From assembly GCA_046756405.1 (NCBI GenBank), contig JBHHWH010000109.1:1-5906 (forward strand): a stretch of 5,906 nucleotides of DNA, in the 5' to 3' direction. The notes below the pieces were generated by a model that was not told the DNA's origin, did no database searches, and saw only the letters and a program-made list of their open reading frames with translations. Below are positions 3,824-5,906 of this stretch, in pieces. Every line of letters begins with the position of its first letter. Position 1 is the stretch's first letter. Both the position numbers and the translations under genes were made by a program. Source of the stretch: JBHHWH01 sp046756405 (GTDB lineage Bacteria > Actinomycetota > Acidimicrobiia > Spongiisociales > ZC4RG35).

Positions 3824-5906
3824 CTAGCCTTGGAGCCGCACCGAGTCGGCCACCGCCACTGAGCCGAACTCGGCCACCACCGTGAGCTGAGCGATACCGG
3901 GGGGAAGCCGGGTGGCGTCGATACTGAAGCTGAACCCCGAGCGCAGCAGGTTCTTGGATCCGAACCAGCGCACAACGTTGGGATCGTCTCGGTTGGGGGG
4001 ACCCGAGGCCACGAGAGCCTCTCCGGCGAAGACATAAATCCAGTCGGGCACTTCCTTGGCCACCACATCGGCTGCCCAGCCCTCAACGGTCCACGAAGCC
4101 CCGTCCCGAACTGCTTCCTTCACCTCTATCCGCCTACCGCCTTCGCGCCGAAGTTGAAGGAGACGGCCATCCTCGGTCGTAAGACGCAGGGTGAGGTCGG
4201 CAACCGTGCCCGAGTAGAAGCCGGTCCCGTCGGGATTGGGCACGAGAACGTCGATCTCATTGGGGCCGTTGGAAACAAGCTCTTCAGCCACCAGACCCCG
4301 AAGCGCTCCGCCGTAGGCGCTGTCGCGAACCAGGTACCCGACTCCGGCTACGTACCCGTTCAACACCACCAAGATGTCATTGGAGGTCACCCCCGCCGGG
4401 ACCTCGGCCCGCCCTGTGATCAACGTCTGGACGAACCCAGAGCTGCGGTCCACATCGCCCAGGCTGGCTCCCAGGTCGAGAGTCCAGCGGAGATCGGGAT
4501 TCGGCTCCACCGTCAGTTCCTCCACAGATCGTCCCACCAGGGTGCCGTAGCTACCCACCGAAGCGACCCCCAGCCAGGAGCTCTGATCCGGTATCCAGAC
4601 GCGGTTGCGTTCCACCTGGTCAACCAGGATCTGGAGGTCGGTGCTGACGCCGTTTCGGTTACAGCACCAGAAGGTCACCTCATGGGGGCGATTAGTGCCG
4701 GGGACGTCGAGGAGCGATATGCCGTCAAATTCCCAATCGGTCTCGACTCCGAGGACATCCACGATTGTGGGAACGATGTCGATAGTAAAAGCGGGCGAGT
4801 TGACCACCTCACCGGACTCCTCGCCGGGATATTTCACAAAGAGCGGCACCCGGTAGAGGTCATCGCGGTTGTCCTCGTAAGGCCAGCGGCGGTGTTGGCC
4901 GGGAACGAAGCTGGCCCCATGGTCGGCGACGACGATCACCATCGCCCCATCCCACAGTCGCTCCTCCTCGAGGCGATCCATCAGCCGTCCCAGCATGGTG
5001 TCGACAAAACCGAGCTGGTAGAGATGACGCTGGAATCCGAGGAGGGCAGGATCCGGTTCGTCAACCCAGTGGCCGTTGACCACCCCTTCCACCTCGGTGT
5101 ACTCCTCGGGCCGTTCGTAGTGGGTACCCGATGGGTTGATGCTCCACGGAACGTGGGGGGCCTGGAGGTGGACAAAGTGGAGAGTCGCGGGAGCGTCCCG
5201 GTCGATCCCGTTGATTGTCCGCTGAAGGTAACCCACCCAGGGGCTACGTTGACCCGCAGGAGGAACCGGCAGCCCGGGAACTTCCACGCCGCCGACGACG
5301 TCGGGAACCCGGGCTTGTCCAAGAAAGCCTTTCCACGCGTTGTCGATGCTGGGCAGACGCTCCCGGGCAGTTGGCGGCAGTGTCAAGTGCCCGTAGACGA
5401 CGCCAGCGTCGAGAAGAAGAGAGGCCAAGCGGGCCGGGGCTCGACCAGCGAAATCAGGGCAGACGACCTGGGGGCACAACTCCGTGACCCACTCGACGAC
5501 ATGCATCTCATAGGCACCGTTGAGAAGGGTGAAGAGGTTCTCCGGGTAGTCCACGGCGCTCGGACCGAGTTCCTTCCTACCCATCCGCCCGGTGAGGATG
5601 GCGGGCACGCTCTGGGTCGTGGCAATCGAGTTGGAGAGGGCGTTGCGGTACCACGTCCCTTGGTTAGCCAGTCGGGCAAAGTTGGGAAAGAGGGCCCCGT
5701 TGATGGTCCCGTCAGGGTCCATGATGGAAGCTACGGGAAACTCGTCGAGAGTGATCAACACCAGAGGCGCCGGATTGGCCACGGCAACTCCCGAGGGCGC
5801 CACCGGCTCGGAATCGGCCCAGATGAGCCTGGCGCTCGCAGAAGTGGAGACAAAGAGGATCAGGACCGCGGGAAGAGCGATAGCAAAGACAGCCAGGATC
5901 CCCTCG
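3824..5906 (-). CDS. Membrane-anchored sulfatase/alkaline phosphatase-superfamily enzyme (5' end beyond window)
   Basis: The minus-strand frame is open to the right edge, giving 693 visible residues. It continues upstream of the GTG at 5803 through a clear membrane helix (visible residues 3-19, ILAVFAIALPAVLILFV), so the true start lies outside the window. The catalytic domain follows the membrane segment, presumably outside the cytoplasm: VLITLDEFP (metal acidic residues about 54-55), FPNFARLANQGTWYRNA (73-89), TTQSVPAILTG (96-106), HLQAPHVPW (246-254) and VIVVADHG (323-330, D328-H329). The sulfatase Cys-x-Pro-x-Arg is absent; Thr96 occupies the nucleophile position, as in phosphatases, phosphoglycerol transferases and LTA-synthase-like enzymes, so a phospho-group hydrolase or transferase is likelier than a sulfatase. 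The last 270 or so residues are beta-rich with no recognised family; the block GWAADVVAKEVPDWIYVFAG lies in it. There is no visible terminator between it and the convergent methyltransferase gene. Confidence 0.87.
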   Translation of the reverse strand, partial: EGILAVFAIALPAVLILFVSTSASARLIWADSEPVAPSGVAVANPAPLVLITLDEFPVASIMDPDGTINGALFPNFARLANQGTWYRNALSNSIATTQSVPAILTGRMGRKELGPSAVDYPENLFTLLNGAYEMHVVEWVTELCPQVVCPDFAGRAPARLASLLLDAGVVYGHLTLPPTARERLPSIDNAWKGFLGQARVPDVVGGVEVPGLPVPPAGQRSPWVGYLQRTINGIDRDAPATLHFVHLQAPHVPWSINPSGTHYERPEEYTEVEGVVNGHWVDEPDPALLGFQRHLYQLGFVDTMLGRLMDRLEEERLWDGAMVIVVADHGASFVPGQHRRWPYEDNRDDLYRVPLFVKYPGEESGEVVNSPAFTIDIVPTIVDVLGVETDWEFDGISLLDVPGTNRPHEVTFWCCNRNGVSTDLQILVDQVERNRVWIPDQSSWLGVASVGSYGTLVGRSVEELTVEPNPDLRWTLDLGASLGDVDRSSGFVQTLITGRAEVPAGVTSNDILVVLNGYVAGVGYLVRDSAYGGALRGLVAEELVSNGPNEIDVLVPNPDGTGFYSGTVADLTLRLTTEDGRLLQLRREGGRRIEVKEAVRDGASWTVEGWAADVVAKEVPDWIYVFAGEALVASGPPNRDDPNVVRWFGSKNLLRSGFSFSIDATRLPPGIAQLTVVAEFGSVAVADSVRLQG

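Noticed and set aside
3820..3836. Inverted repeat GCTCC/GGAGC across the convergent gene junction as a bidirectional terminator
   Set aside because: Stem of only five base pairs with a seven-base loop, overlapping the stop of the minus-strand gene, and no T-tract on either strand.
3824..5906. Classical arylsulfatase
   Set aside because: The formylglycine Cys-x-Pro-x-Arg signature is absent; Thr is at the nucleophile position.

Overview
The window is high-GC DNA (roughly 60-65% by eye) in which genes are packed with almost no spacing. It looks like an actinobacterial genome, possibly an Acidimicrobiia-type lineage. The evidence is the base composition, GTG and TTG starts, apparently leaderless starts, and an SOS box of the Gram-positive/actinobacterial type (CGAAC-N4-GTTCG). 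The class-level placement is an inference only.

Layout. Bases 1-36 on the minus strand hold the first 12 codons of a gene running off the left edge; its N-terminus (VSDYAELHCHTN) is that of the error-prone DNA polymerase DnaE2. Bases 37-92 are a compact divergent promoter with a perfect LexA-type palindrome (51-64) and a -10-like box facing each way. From 93 to 3816 there is a tight plus-strand gene string: an alpha/beta hydrolase (93-956), a dodecin-family protein (971-1195), a metallo-beta-lactamase-fold hydrolase with a C-terminal helical/winged-helix domain (1192-2217), a possible 22-codon leader ORF with a strong Shine-Dalgarno (2198-2266), a 60-residue one-helix protein starting MILAYLDPGTGS (2270-2452), and a 452-residue protein joining a kinase-like N-terminal half to a SAM methyltransferase (2458-3816). 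A convergent gene (3824 to beyond 5906) encodes a membrane-anchored extracytoplasmic enzyme of the sulfatase/alkaline phosphatase superfamily with threonine at the nucleophile position; its 5' end lies outside the window.

How the genes may work together. The left junction is readable: dnaE2 is an SOS gene in actinobacteria, and the LexA box lies where it could repress dnaE2 and possibly the rightward string too. In the string, the hydrolase, dodecin and MBL-fold enzyme look like metabolic or detoxification functions without an obvious common substrate. The second half is more intriguing. The small YLDPGTGS membrane protein, the kinase-like/methyltransferase fusion and the neighbouring AlkP-superfamily enzyme could form an undescribed cell-envelope modification module. 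That grouping rests on gene adjacency and domain logic and is not proven here. No tRNA, rRNA, CRISPR array, insertion sequence or stretch over 300 bases without a gene was seen.
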